In this document: positions 18,572 to 28,156 of the stretch, in pieces
Layout: the number at the start of each line of letters is the position of its first letter
Position numbering within the stretch: the first letter of the stretch is position 1
From: JASHPR01 sp963739645
Lineage (GTDB): Bacteria > Actinomycetota > Actinomycetes > Streptosporangiales > Streptosporangiaceae
Direction: 5' to 3'
DNA: 64,000 bases
Assembly: GCA_963739645.1 (NCBI GenBank)
Contig: CAVUBM010000080.1
Span: 1-64,000 of the forward strand
The notes under the pieces: model-generated
What the model saw: the letters and a program-made list of their open reading frames with translations, nothing else
The model's database searches: none
Told to the model about the DNA's origin: nothing
Translations under genes and position numbers: made by a program

Positions 18572-19804
18572 ATGCGACGAAACTTCACTTGGACATCATT
18601 GGTCATTGGCGGCGTTGTCGCCGGCTTGCTTGCCAACGCGTGCAGCAGCGACAAGAAAGCGCCGGCGCCGAGCGACGGCGGAACGGGCGGCACGGCAGGC
18701 ACGGGCACGGGCGGCGCCGGCACGGGCGGCGCGGGCACGGGCGGTACCGTGAATAACGGCGGCTCCGGAGGCGTTGGTGGCGGTGCAGCAGGTGCTGCGG
18801 GCGCTCCGACGGACGGCGGTGACGCGGGCGCGGTAGCGCTCTCGGCGTGCACCGGGGTCACCGGAGTGACGGACTCGGTGAGCTGCGGTGAGTACATTGT
18901 TCAGCACATCGACGCTTGCGCGGACTGTCACTCGCCGCAGGGTGCGCAGGGCATCGATTACTCGAAGGCGCTCCAGGGCAATCCGTCGTTCGCCGACCTG
19001 GACGGCATCCCCGGCAACGGCACGGGCAACGTTCCGACGCCGAACCTCACGCTGCTCAAGACCGAGGGCTGGACCAAGGCGGACATCAAGGACGCCATCC
19101 TGAACGGCAAGCGGTCTGCCGCACGCAATGGCGGGATCTTCCCGATCATGCCGTACTTCGTGTTCCACAACATGTCGGACTCGGACGCGAACGCCGTGGT
19201 GGACTACATCTTCCAGCTCACGCCCATCGGGAACGAGATGACGGATCGGGAACCCCTGCCGACTCCGATTTCGCTTTTGCCGCTGCCGATCGCGCCCTTC
19301 GATCCGAAGACGCTTCCGGACACCTCGTTGCCGAAAACGGACCCGAACTACGAGAAGGCCGTTCTCGGCAAGTACATGTCGAGCGAAGTCGGCATTTGCG
19401 TCGAGTGTCACAGCGAGCGCGTCCCGCAGACCCAAGCGCTGGACGTCACGAAGCTCTTCGCGGGCGGCGAGAGCTTCTTCATCGGCGGGCCGTTCGGCAC
19501 CGTCACCTCCCTGAACATCACGCCCGATCAGTCGGGAATCAAAGGTTGGACCGCCGCGAACGTCCAGGCGACGATCCTCACGGGTAAAGACAAGGCCGGC
19601 ATGAGCCTTTGTCCGCCCATGCCGTTCGGTCCATTGGGCGCCTTCGGCGGCATGGATCCCGCGCAGGCTCTCGCCATCGGGTATTACCTGACGACGATCC
19701 CCGGCGTGAAGAACGGGCTCGCCGACGGCGGCACGTTCCCGATGTGCGTTCCGCCGAGCGGCCCCCCGCCCGGTGGCCCGGACGCCGGCGACGCGGGTCA
19801 CTGA
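18572..19804 (+). CDS. Dihaem cytochrome c lipoprotein with Gly/Thr-rich linker
   Basis: The protein has 410 residues. The signal SLVIGGVVAGLLANAC has a lipobox cysteine at about residue 24. It is followed by a flexible linker with repeated TGGAG units to about residue 90, typical of myxobacterial surface lipoproteins. Two class I cytochrome c domains follow. The first contains CADCH and the haem-distal segment GIFPIMPYFVFHNMSDSDAN. The second contains CVECH and AGMSLCPPMPFG. Methionines in IMPY and CPPMP are plausible axial haem ligands. It should transfer electrons at the outer face of the envelope. A strong terminator follows 24 nt after the stop. The frame is intact. Confidence 0.78.
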   Translation: MRRNFTWTSLVIGGVVAGLLANACSSDKKAPAPSDGGTGGTAGTGTGGAGTGGAGTGGTVNNGGSGGVGGGAAGAAGAPTDGGDAGAVALSACTGVTGVTDSVSCGEYIVQHIDACADCHSPQGAQGIDYSKALQGNPSFADLDGIPGNGTGNVPTPNLTLLKTEGWTKADIKDAILNGKRSAARNGGIFPIMPYFVFHNMSDSDANAVVDYIFQLTPIGNEMTDREPLPTPISLLPLPIAPFDPKTLPDTSLPKTDPNYEKAVLGKYMSSEVGICVECHSERVPQTQALDVTKLFAGGESFFIGGPFGTVTSLNITPDQSGIKGWTAANVQATILTGKDKAGMSLCPPMPFGPLGAFGGMDPAQALAIGYYLTTIPGVKNGLADGGTFPMCVPPSGPPPGGPDAGDAGH

Positions 19805-19827
19805 GCTCCGGCTCGATCGAGTGTAGA

Positions 19828-19867
19828 GTGGTCTCCCTCGGCAAGGCCGGGGGAGACCACTTTTTTT
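19828..19867 (+). terminator. Rho-independent terminator after the cytochrome gene
   Basis: A perfect 10-bp stem GTGGTCTCCC/GGGAGACCAC encloses a 13-base loop and is followed by seven T residues. It ends the cytochrome transcript just before the next gene. Confidence 0.88.
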
Positions 19868-19895
19868 CAGGGCATCCGCAAGGAGCTGACGATCC

Positions 19896-20819
19896 ATGCC
19901 TGTTCCGATCGCTTCGGCCCTGGAGGCGCTGCTCGCCCGGGGCGCGCGTCAGGAAAATGATCGCAGCGTGTTCGAGGGGGAAAGCCTGGTGCGCTCGGGG
20001 GAACGCTTGCCGCCGGGGCTCGAGCTCGAGTGGCTCGGGACGTCGGGGTTTCGCCTGTCGTACGAGGGCCACGTCCTCCTCATCGATCCGTACGTGACCC
20101 GGCATGGCCTGCGAAAGACCCTGAGCCGTGCGCCGCTCCTGCCCGACGAGCACACGATCGCCGAGCGAGTTCCCGCCGCGGACGCGATCCTCGTCGGTCA
20201 CACGCACTTCGATCACGCGCTCGACGTGCCGAAGATCGCGGCGATGCGTGGCAGCACCGTTTACGGTTCTTCCTCGCTGCGGCAGCTCATGCACGTGTAT
20301 GGGCTTTCGGAGCGAGCGGTGGTCGTCGAGCCGGGGCGCGTCTACGTGATCGGGCCGTTCGAGGTGACGTTCGTCGAGTCCGTGCATTCCAAGCTCGTGC
20401 TGGGGCTCAAGGTGCTCCACGGCGGCGAGCTCTCGTGCGAGCACCTCGACGGCCTTCGCGGCTCGGCTTACCGCGCGGGACAGGTCTACGGGATCCACAT
20501 CGCCGTCGCCGGAAAGACCTTCTATCACCAGGGCAGCGCCAACGTGCTCGACGACCGTGTCCGGCACCGAGGCGTGGACTATTTCCTCGTCGGCATCGCG
20601 GGGCGCGGCTTCACGCCGAAGTACGCGGAGCGGGTGCTCCGCCTCCTCGAGCCGCGACTCGTCATTCCGCATCACTTCGACGACTTCTTCCGTCCCGTCG
20701 GCGGGAAGATGGGATTTTCCCTCAACGTGAACCTGGGCGGCTTCTTCGACGAAGTCCGCGCCGTCTCGAGTGATTTCGCCGTGCGGACCCTCGCGCCGCT
20801 CGAGACCTGGGGGTCATAG
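19896..20819 (+). CDS. Metallo-beta-lactamase-fold hydrolase (UlaG/YtnP-like)
   Basis: This 307-residue protein has the metallo-beta-lactamase fold. LEWLGTSGFRLSYEGHVLLI is the first beta-sandwich, with DPYV at its end. The metal motif HTHFDHALD follows at about residue 103. Further strands contain FVESVHSKLVLGLKVLHGGE and FYHQGSAN, then VDYFLVGIAGRGFTPKYAER and LVIPHHFDDFFRPVG, the last supplying the C-terminal histidine pair. No signal peptide is present, so it is probably cytoplasmic. The substrate is unknown. Copy B of the 3'-end element begins directly after its TAG stop. The frame is intact. Confidence 0.75.
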   Translation: MPVPIASALEALLARGARQENDRSVFEGESLVRSGERLPPGLELEWLGTSGFRLSYEGHVLLIDPYVTRHGLRKTLSRAPLLPDEHTIAERVPAADAILVGHTHFDHALDVPKIAAMRGSTVYGSSSLRQLMHVYGLSERAVVVEPGRVYVIGPFEVTFVESVHSKLVLGLKVLHGGELSCEHLDGLRGSAYRAGQVYGIHIAVAGKTFYHQGSANVLDDRVRHRGVDYFLVGIAGRGFTPKYAERVLRLLEPRLVIPHHFDDFFRPVGGKMGFSLNVNLGGFFDEVRAVSSDFAVRTLAPLETWGS

Positions 20820-20918
20820 CGAGCGGAGCGAGCCCGCGAAGGCGGCAGGGGAGCCGCTGCGGAACACCCGGAGGGGTGGAGCGGTCGCGAAGCGAGCCGC
20901 GGGGGGCAAGGCCCCCCT
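20820..20918 (+). repeat. Dispersed 3'-end element, copy B
   Basis: The element starts at the base after the TAG of the metallo-beta-lactamase-fold gene and has the same orientation relative to that gene as copy A has to its own upstream gene. It ends with the hairpin GGGGGGC-AAG-GCCCCCC. It carries one 19-bp unit where copy A carries three. Confidence 0.75.
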
Positions 20919-21013
20919 GAGACACAATCCCCGCTTTTGTCGCCTTCGCCTCGAATGGCTGGAAAGGTCGACCGTCGAAGATTACCGTTCCGGTCGCCGA
21001 GGGGCGGCGAACC

Positions 21014-21474
21014 ATGTACGAATTGGAATTGATGCAGGGAAATCAACGCGACGCCGGGTCGTGTCTGGGACGTGCTCACGACTTTTCGCGACTACGACGA
21101 GTGGAATCCCGTCATCACGCGCATGCGCGGGACGCTCACGGCGGGTGCGCCCGTGTCGTTCGTGATCGCGGTCGGTGGGCGCGAGCTGAAGATCGCCGCA
21201 GAGATGGTCCGCGTCGAGCCGGGACTCGAATTGCGCTGGCGCGGGCCGACTTCGTGGCTCGTTCGCGCGGTTCCTTCAGGGTGAGCATTTCCTCCGCGTG
21301 GAACCGTCGGGCACCGCGGCGTCGCGCCTCGTCCACGGTGAGCGCTTCACGGGCGTGTCGCTGCCACTCATCTGGCGAAAGCTCCGAGGCGACCTCGAAG
21401 AGGCGTATGGCAAGATGAATCGCGCCGTGAAAAGCCGCGCGGAGTCGCTCTCGCAGGGGCCGCGCGCGGCATGA
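21014..21474 (+). CDS. SRPBCC (START/Bet v1-like) domain protein, frameshifted
   Basis: The START-like fold binds hydrophobic ligands in a helix-grip cavity. After one indel near 21040, MYELELMQ continues as INATPGRVWDVLTTFRDYDE, WNPVITRMRGTLTAGAPVSF, ELKIAAEMVRVEPGLELRWR and VRAVLQGEHFLRVEPSG. A second indel near 21285 leads to the C-terminal helix LIWRKLRGDLEEAYGKMNRA. The TGA overlaps the next gene's start as ATGA (21471-21474), so the two are translationally coupled. The ligand is unknown. Confidence 0.65.
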
Positions 21475-22095
21475 GCGAGCGCCCCTTTCTCATCTACGGC
21501 GCGAGCGGTTTCACCGGAAAGCTCATCGCGACGCGCGCGAAGGAGCGCGGCCTCTCGCCGATTCTCGCGGGGCGCAGCGCCTCGGCGATCGAACCGCTCG
21601 CCCGAGCGACTGCGATTTGCCAGTATCGCGTGTTCGGACTCGAGATCCGGAGACGATTCGAGCCGGGATTCGCGGCGCGGGGCTCGTCCTTCACTGTGCC
21701 GGGCCCTTCTCCGCGACGAGTCGACCGATGGTCGATGCGTGTCTCGCGGAGGGCGCGCACTACCTCGACATCACCGGCGAGTACGGGGTCCTCGAGGCCG
21801 TGCTCGCGAGGGACGCGGAGGCACGCGCGGCCAGGGTCGTGCTGCTTCCGCGGTCGGGTTCGACGTGGTGCCGACGGATTGCATGGCATTGGCGCTCAAG
21901 AATGCGTTGCCCGGGGCCGTTACCTCGAACTCGCCTTCAGCGGCGGCACGCAGCCCAGTCCAGGAACGGCGAAGACGGCCGTGGAAGGGCTCCACCTGGG
22001 CGCATGGTTCGAAGGGATGGGAAGATCACGACGTTGAAGGCACCGCTGCACTCGGCGAGATCCCGTTTGCGCACCGCGCCCAGTTCGGGATGTCG
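21471..22095 (+). CDS. Saccharopine-dehydrogenase-like trans-acting enoyl reductase, truncated and frameshifted
   Basis: The Rossmann start FLIYGASGFTGKLIATRAKE is followed by RGLSPILAGRSASAIEPLAR. Frame changes lead to IRGAGLVLHCAGPFSATSRP, ACLAEGAHYLDITGEYGVLE, VGFDVVPTDCMALALKNALP, LAFSGGTQPSPGTAKTAVEG and DGKITTLKAPL. This is the order of saccharopine-dehydrogenase-like enoyl reductases, NAD(P)H enzymes that reduce lipid or polyketide intermediates. The final third is missing because the reading meets the block boundary near 22,095. It is coupled to the SRPBCC gene by an ATGA overlap. Confidence 0.65.
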
Positions 22096-22110
22096 CAGCC
22101 GCGGGCCGTA
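22085..22110. other. Boundary between myxobacterial and actinobacterial blocks
   Basis: The plus-strand enoyl reductase and the minus-strand phosphoesterase meet head-on inside their coding regions. Minus-strand RCGYGPRL, a conserved phosphoesterase motif, ends at about 22,100, and nothing of that family continues leftward. No mobile element or repeat marks the join. Confidence 0.6.
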
Positions 22111-23481
22111 CCCGCACCGGTCCGGTATGCGGCCGGATCGGCGTGGAGGTGCACATCGCCGCGTCGGTCGTGGGGTCGTTCGAGCCGTTCAGACCCGGCG
22201 AGGTGACGTGGTCGTACCAGCCGTCGGAGTCGTCGTAGGCACGACGATGGCGGTGCTGGACCAGTACTTCGACTTCTGGAGGGCGTTGATCTCGCTGACC
22301 AGGAAGTGCTGCTCGTCGATCGGGTCGGAGTAGGCGGCGTGGCCGTCCTGGTACTCGGCGGCCTTGAGGAAGCTGACCGCCGGGAGGTTGCCGGCGGCGA
22401 GCGCGGCGTTGAAGTCGGTCAGGTCGTACTTGTGGTTGGCCTGGTCGGTGTGCCCGATCGCGTCGACCGAGGACGGCGCCAGGTGGTGCGGGTTCGACGT
22501 CGACGCGTAGTACTCGAACGGGGAGTGGTGCGGGCTGTAGTCGACGACGGAGGCGCCGCCGATGTTGGTGTGGGTCGCGCCGCAGACGGCGTACGTCCCG
22601 GCGCCGGCGTGCCCGTGGTGGGCTTGAAGCCGCCCTGGAACCAGCCCCAGGTGACGCCCTGGCGTTGAGCAGGTCACCGATGTTCTGCCCGCTGACGGCG
22701 GCGAGGTTGTTCGCGACGTGTGGTTCTTGTCCGAGCAGTCGTCGTAGGCCGGGTCGGGTCGTTGATGACCGTGCCGACGCCGTTCGCGTCCGGGGAGACG
22801 ACGGCGTACGTGTCCGGCGTGGCCGCCTGCGCGCCGGTGAACGGGTCGACGGCGCGGACGCCGTGGGTCTGGCCGGAGACCAGGTTGAGCGCCCCGGGGT
22901 CGACGGGCCGAACGTGGATGCGAAGGAGTTGTCGGACATCGCGTACTGCTGCGCGTAGTTCCACAGCCCGGTGACGGTGTTGCCGTCGTAGTAGTCCATG
23001 GTCAGGCCGGGCGCGCCGTACAGGCCGGTGCAGGTGTCGACGCTGACGTTCTGGACGAACAGGTCGTTGCGCCGTTGTCCGCGGCCTTCTGCTCCGGCCC
23101 GTAGTTGTGGTTCTGGTCGCAGGTCAGCGCCTCGGACGGGCTCAGCCGGGTCGGCGGGTAGAGGTTCGGGTTGTTCGTCAGCAGGTGACCGGTGAGCAGG
23201 TTGTTCGCCTTCGGGGTGTTCGTGGCGGCGTGAACTTGGTGCCCGTCGGTGTTGGCCGCCTTCGGGTAGGTCCCGAAGTAGTGGTCGAAGGAGACGTTCT
23301 CGTCGAAGATCACGACGACGTGCTTGATCGGGGTGGTCGTCGGCGCCGGGAGCGGTTTGGACAATGCGTTCGCAGTTCCGGCGCGACGGCAGACGCGGTG
23401 CCGGCACCCCCGAAGGCGATGATCGCAGGGCGGCTATGGCTGCGACCACCCGGCCCCTCGGCCCCGCCCGATGTGTCCCAC
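22100..23481 (-). CDS. Alkaline phosphatase-superfamily phosphoesterase (phospholipase C-like), C-terminally truncated and frameshifted
   Basis: This is a secreted metal-dependent phosphoesterase. A GTG start after AAAGGA gives a signal sequence ending LAIIAFGGAGTASA once frameshifts are bridged. It is followed by the family signature IKHVVVIFDENVSFDHYFGT, whose Glu and Asn act in metal binding and catalysis. Then come NYAQQYAMSDNSFASTFGPS, VSGQTHGVRA, NNLAAVSGQNIGDLLN, GGASVVDYSPHHSPFEYYAS, GNLPAVSFLKAAEYQDGHAA and VVAYDDSDGWYDHV. It breaks off after RCGYGPRL at the block boundary, losing the last catalytic segment. At least six indels are present. It follows efeO-efeB on the same strand. 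Confidence 0.72.
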
Positions 23482-23698
23482 CGCGGTGTCCTTTCGCTTT
23501 CGCCGATCCGGGCGGTGCGGCCGCCACCCGCCTCGATGCCTCGGGGCGGGGGACCCATCCCGGCGGCGTCGGACGTCGGGTGCGCCGTCCAGGTTGGCGC
23601 CGGGGTGGACGGGTGACGGCCGGGTGAACAACTCGCGTCGCAAACCAGTGCAGGCGGAGAGTTTGTCCGCTTCAACCGATTTCGAGGCGAGTGGGGTA

Positions 23699-25012
23699 TC
23701 AGGCCAGCAGCGCGCGGCGTACCAGTCGCTGGGCCCGGTGACGCCGGGCAGCGCGAAGAAGTAGCCGCCGCCGAACGGGCAGATGTAGTCGACGAGCGGT
23801 TCGTCGGCGAGCCGCGTCTGCACGGCTACGAACTGCCGGTCCAGGTCCTGCTGGTAGCAGGTGAAGATCAGCCCCATGTCGAGGTCGCCGACGGCGTCGA
23901 TGCCGCGGTCGTAGTTGTAGCCGCGGCGCAGGATCCGGCTGGCGGCGGTCTGCGGCGGTCCGCGGGTTGGCCAGCCGGATGTGCGCAGTCGAGCGGGATG
24001 ACGCGCGCCGTCCGGGTCGTGCCGCGTAGTCCGGGATGTCGAACTCGCCGTTGCCGTCGAGCGGAGCGCCGGTGTCCCGGCGCCGGCCGATCATGCGCTC
24101 CTGCTCGGTGATCGAGACCCGGTCCCAGAACTCGACGAGCATCCGGATCACCCGGATCACCTGGTAGCTGCCGCCCGCCGTCCAGGCGGGCTCGCCCGGC
24201 CGCCGGCCGTGACCCACACCAGCTGGTCCATCTGCGGCGGCGTCGCCGGCGTCCGGGTTGGCGATGCCGTCCTTGAACCCGAGCAGGTTGCGCGGCGTCC
24301 CGGCGGGCCGCGGCGGGCTGGCGAAGCCGTCGATCCGCCAGCGCACCTGCATGGCCGCCGCGGGTGTGCCGGGCGATGTCGCGCAGCGCGTGCAGGACGG
24401 TGTCGGTGCTGCCCGCGGCGAGCTGCAGGCTCAGGTCGCCGCCGCACTGGGCCGGGATCGAGGTCGTCGTCGGGGAACGCGTCCATCGTGCTCGAGCCGG
24501 GCGGGCTTGCGGCTGGCCAGGCCGTACCGCTCGTCGAACAGCGAGGCGCCCGACGCCCGACGGTGACGGTGAGGCCGTCCGGGCACCACGACCGGCCCGA
24601 GCACGCCGGAGTCGGACGGCGGTCCGGTGATCCCGACCGGCGGCGGCGTGCCGCCCGCGGTCAGGAACCGGGCCCGGTCGGTGAGCGCCCGCAGCAGGTC
24701 GGTCAGCTCGCCGCGGTCGTGCGGCGGTCACGTCGAACGAGACGACGACGGCCTGCCGCTGCGGTGTCGGGCAGGATGCCCGCCTGGTGCGGACCGTGGA
24801 ACGGCACCGCCGGCAGGCGGCCGGCTGCTGCGGCCGCGGCGGCCGTCGCCTCCGCTGGCGGGCGGGAGGCCCGCGGCGTATCCGGCGGCGCTGCAGCGGC
24901 GGCAGCGCCCGCGTACCCACGGTCGCCGCGCAGGAACGCCGGCGACCGGGTGCCAGCGCGCTGGCGAGCTGCCGCGCATCGGACGACCTGCGGGTGCTCC
25001 GGCGTCGTTCAT
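23699..25012 (-). CDS. efeB: Dyp-type haem peroxidase EfeB (deferrochelatase), frameshifted
   Basis: EfeB is a Tat-exported haem peroxidase acting with EfeO in ferrous iron uptake. The N-terminus has a twin-arginine-like stretch (RRPAFLRGDRGYAG) and an Ala-rich hydrophobic region. Later pieces read DDDLDPAQCGGDLSLQLAAG, TDTVLHALRDIARHTRGGMQ and RNLLGFKDGIANPDAGDAA. The last contains the GxxDG motif (GFKDG) whose Asp is the distal catalytic residue in this family. Then come YQVIRVIRMLVEFWDRVSIT, MGLIFTCYQQDLDRQFVAVQ and GGGYFFALPGVTGPSDWY. Many indels break the frame, yet the segments stay colinear. The start lies at the efeO stop, so the two are coupled. Confidence 0.78.
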
Positions 25013-25014
25013 CA

Positions 25015-26247
25015 GAGCTGCTCCTCGGCTCGAAGATGACGGCGATCGGCGCGAGGACCTGCAGCGCCTGCTCGCGGCCGAGTCGATCTGCTCGCCGCTG
25101 AGCGGTGCCGAGCGTCGCTGACGGGCGTCCAGCCGCCGTCGGGCCGTTGCTCGGCGCCTCGACCAGCCGCTGCAGCCGGTCCAGCCAGGTGTAGACGGCG
25201 GGAGAGCCCGGTGTACGCGGGTCACCAGCAGCGGCTGCAGGATGGTGCAGCAGCTCCCGGGTGCCGGTGATGTTGGCGAGCGGTGGTCGCGAGCGTCGTG
25301 CCGCTGCCGTAGTCGTCGTGCCCGGTGAGCTGGAACTGCAGCGCGTTCTCCAGGATCTCGTGGGTGCGCAGGCCGAGGTCGCGCAGGTCGACTTCCTGCA
25401 TGTGCCGGGAACGCGGCCTGCAGGCCGCTTGACGTGGCCGAGCAGCGTGCGCTGGCCTGGTCGAGCTGGGCGGCGGACTGGCCGTGCCACAGGCCGTACT
25501 CGACCCGGTAGAAGCCGGTGAAGCCGGGATCGTTCACGCCGCCGGGCAGCCCGTCGGGGCGGCCGTCGATCTCGTCGTCGAAGTCGCCGAACGTCCCGTA
25601 GGCGGCGCCGAGCCGCTCGTAGGTCAGGTGCGCGGTCAGCCAGTCCGTCTTGGCCTGCGGCCAGGTCGCCGTGCCGGACGTCCGCGTCCAGCCTGGCGGT
25701 CTGGGTCTCGAGTCGCGCGCAGGCCGACGGTGACGTAGGCGTGGTACACCATGGACGGCGCGAGCATGTCGTTGTTCGTGACCGGCACGATGCCCGGCTC
25801 GCCCTTGACGTGCCCGGGAACCTTGACCGCCGGCCCGCTGAACGGGTCGATGTCGTCGATCACGCACCGGAAGGCGTAGGTGCCTGAGCCGAGGCTGACA
25901 GCCATGGTGCTGGTGGTGCCAGCGCCGATGCCGTCGAGCGCGCCGTAGATCGCGTAGGTCTTCGGGTTGACCAGGTAGACCTCGGCGGCGGCGCTGGCCT
26001 CGTTGTGGATGCGGAACGTCCGCAGCCCTGGTGCCGCCTGCCAGCGGCCGCAGGCCCCGGTGGAGACCGTGATCACGCTGCCCGCGGCCCCGGCCGGGTG
26101 CGCCGAGCAGGCGGCCAGCACACCGGCGGCCACCAGGCCGGCGGTGAGCCGGGACGCGCGGTGCGTTAAGGCCGGGAACCGGTGATGGGATGCGCAGGCA
26201 GCCGGCTCGCGAGCGGCTCCCGACCTAGCAATCACCGGCGTCCTCAT
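25015..26247 (-). CDS. efeO: EfeO-like cupredoxin/M75 (imelysin) iron-uptake lipoprotein, frameshifted
   Basis: The signal LTAGLVAAGVLAACSAHPAG ends in a lipobox cysteine. A cupredoxin-like domain follows (TFRIHNEASAAAEVYLVNP, SLGSGTYAFRCVIDDIDPF), with a Cys as possible metal ligand. The C-terminal M75 helical domain shows WLTAHLTYERLGAAYGTFGD, VNDPGFTGFYRVEYGLWHGQ and GREQALQVLAPIAVIFEPRS. EfeO binds iron and hands it to the EfeU permease. At least five frameshifts lie between 25,000 and 25,700. The gene is divergent from polX, 164 nt away. No efeU gene is found upstream or downstream, which is unusual for this operon. Confidence 0.75.
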
Positions 26248-26411
26248 TGATGGAAGGCTGGCGCAGAACCCACGAGGACAGACTAGGGATCCACTGCCTC
26301 GCTGCGGAATATACTCGCGCGATCCTGCCCAACATTCACGTATCGCTCTCCCGGCGTTCGCCGCCGCGCCACCCGCGGCGGCGCGCGGGAACCCGCGTCT
26401 AAGCTCAGCCC
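26248..26411. promoter_or_regulatory. Divergent promoter region between efeO and polX
   Basis: This 164-nt gap separates the divergent start codons. The sequence near 26,310 (GAATATACTCGCGCG) is less GC-rich than its surroundings and could hold a promoter. No convincing iron-regulator box is visible. Confidence 0.4.
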
Positions 26412-28156
26412 ATGACGCGGGCCAACGAGGACATCGCGGCGCTGCTCGGGGAGTACTCCGACCTGCTGCTGATCACCGGCGGCGACGCGTTCCGGGCGCG
26501 CATCTACGAGCGGGCGGCCCGGGCCGTGGCCGGCCATTCCGGAGATGTCGGGCAGCTGGACGCCGCCGGGCTGCGGCAGATACCCGGCGTGGGCAAGTCG
26601 ATCGCCGAGAAGATCACGGAGTACCGGGAGACCGGCACGATCCGGGCCGTCGAGGAGCTGCGCGCCGACGTGCCCGGCCGGGGTGCGGGAGCTGACCAGG
26701 ATCCCGGCGCTCGGGCCCGAAGCGGGCCATGCAGCTCTGCCGCGATCTGCAGATCAGCTCGGTAGACGAGCTCACCGCCGCCATCAAGGACGGCAAGCTG
26801 CGCGACCTCAAGGGCTTCGGGCCGAAGAGCGAGGACCGGATCCTGCACGGCATCGAGATCATGGAGCAGGCCGGCCAGCGCGTGCCGCTGAACGTGGCGA
26901 TGGACACGGCCACGGCCATGGTCGCGGCCATCGGCTCGGTGCCGGGCTGCGTGCGCTGCGCGTACGCGGGCTCGCTGCGCCGGATGCGGGAGACCATCGG
27001 CGACGTCGACATCCTCGCCGCGGCTCGGGAGGCCAGCGACGCGCGCCCGCTGATGGCCGCGTTCACGGCGCTGCCCGACGTGGATCACGTGATCGCGTCG
27101 GGTGACACGAAGACGTCCATCCGCACCGGCCGTGGGCTGCAGGTCGACCTGCGGGTGGTACCGCTGGACGCGTGGGGCGCCGCGCTGCAGTACTTCACCG
27201 GCTCCCAGGCGCACAACGTGCGCACCCGCGAGATCGCGGTCCGGATGAAGCTGAAGCTGTCCGAGTACGGCCTGTTCGACGTGGCCTCCGGCGAGCTGAT
27301 CGTGTCCCGGACCGAGGAGGAGGTGTACCGCAGGCTCGGCATGTCCTGGATCCCGCCGGAGCTGCGGGAGGACACCGGCGAGATCCAGGCCGCGATCCGG
27401 GGCGAGCTCCCGGGCCTGGTGACCGGCGATGACATCCGCGGCGACCTGCACACGCATACCGATCTCACCGACGGGGTGGCCCCGCTGGAGGACATGGTGG
27501 CGACCGCGGCGGCCCGCGGCTACGCCTACTACGCGGTCACCGACCACGCGCCGGACCTCGTCATGCAGCGGATGACCAGCGAGAAGATGCTCGCGCAGCG
27601 GGAGGAGGTCCGCGCGCTCGGCGCCCGGCTCGCGGCCGCGGCCACACCGATGACCCTGCTGCACGGCACCGAGCTGAACATCGCGCCGGACGGGACCGTG
27701 GACTGGCCGGCCGATTTCCTCGACGGCTTCGATCTCTGCGTGGCCTCGGTGCACTCGCACTTCGGCCAGCCGCGGCCGGAGATGACCCGCAGGTTCATCG
27801 CGGCCTGCGAGAACCCGCACGTGAACATCATCGGGCACCCCACGGCCCGCAAGATCGGCAAGCGCCCGCCGGTCGACGTCGACTTCGCCGAGCTGTTCCG
27901 GGCCTGCGCCAGGACCGGGACCGCCCTGGAGGTGAACGCCCACCCCGACCGGCTCGACCTGCCCGCCGATCACATCCGCGCCGCCAGGGACGCCGGGGTC
28001 AGGTTCGCCATCGACAGCGACGCGCACTCCACCGGGCACCTCGGCTACCTGCGCTACGGCGTCGGCACGGCGCGCCGCGGCTGGCTGAGGCCGGACGACG
28101 TCATCAACACCTGGCCGCTGGACCGGCTGCGGGAGTTCCTGCGCAAGCGCCGCTAG
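26412..28156 (+). CDS. polX: DNA polymerase/3'-5' exonuclease PolX (Pol beta-like plus PHP domain), frameshifted
   Basis: PolX fills short gaps in base-excision repair. The N-terminal helix-hairpin-helix region reads GGDAFRARIYERAARAVAGH and LRQIPGVGKSIAEKITEYRE. Two single-base indels near 26,685 and 26,718 shift the frame twice before RAMQLCRDLQISSVDELTAA. The palm has the nucleotidyl-transferase signature AGSLRRMRETIGDVDILAAA with catalytic Asp pair DVD, followed by GLQVDLRVVP. The C-terminal PHP domain holds the metal motifs DLHTHTDLTDG, YAVTDHAPD, LHGTELNI, ASVHSHFG, NIIGHPTAR and FAIDSDAHS, so phosphoesterase activity is probably intact. The stop codon overlaps that of the convergent thiol transferase gene. 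Confidence 0.88.

Noticed and set aside
9430..22110. Myxobacterial block as a horizontally acquired island
   Set aside because: Both ends cut genes mid-domain, and no integrase, repeat or att site lies at either end. A chimeric assembly explains it better.
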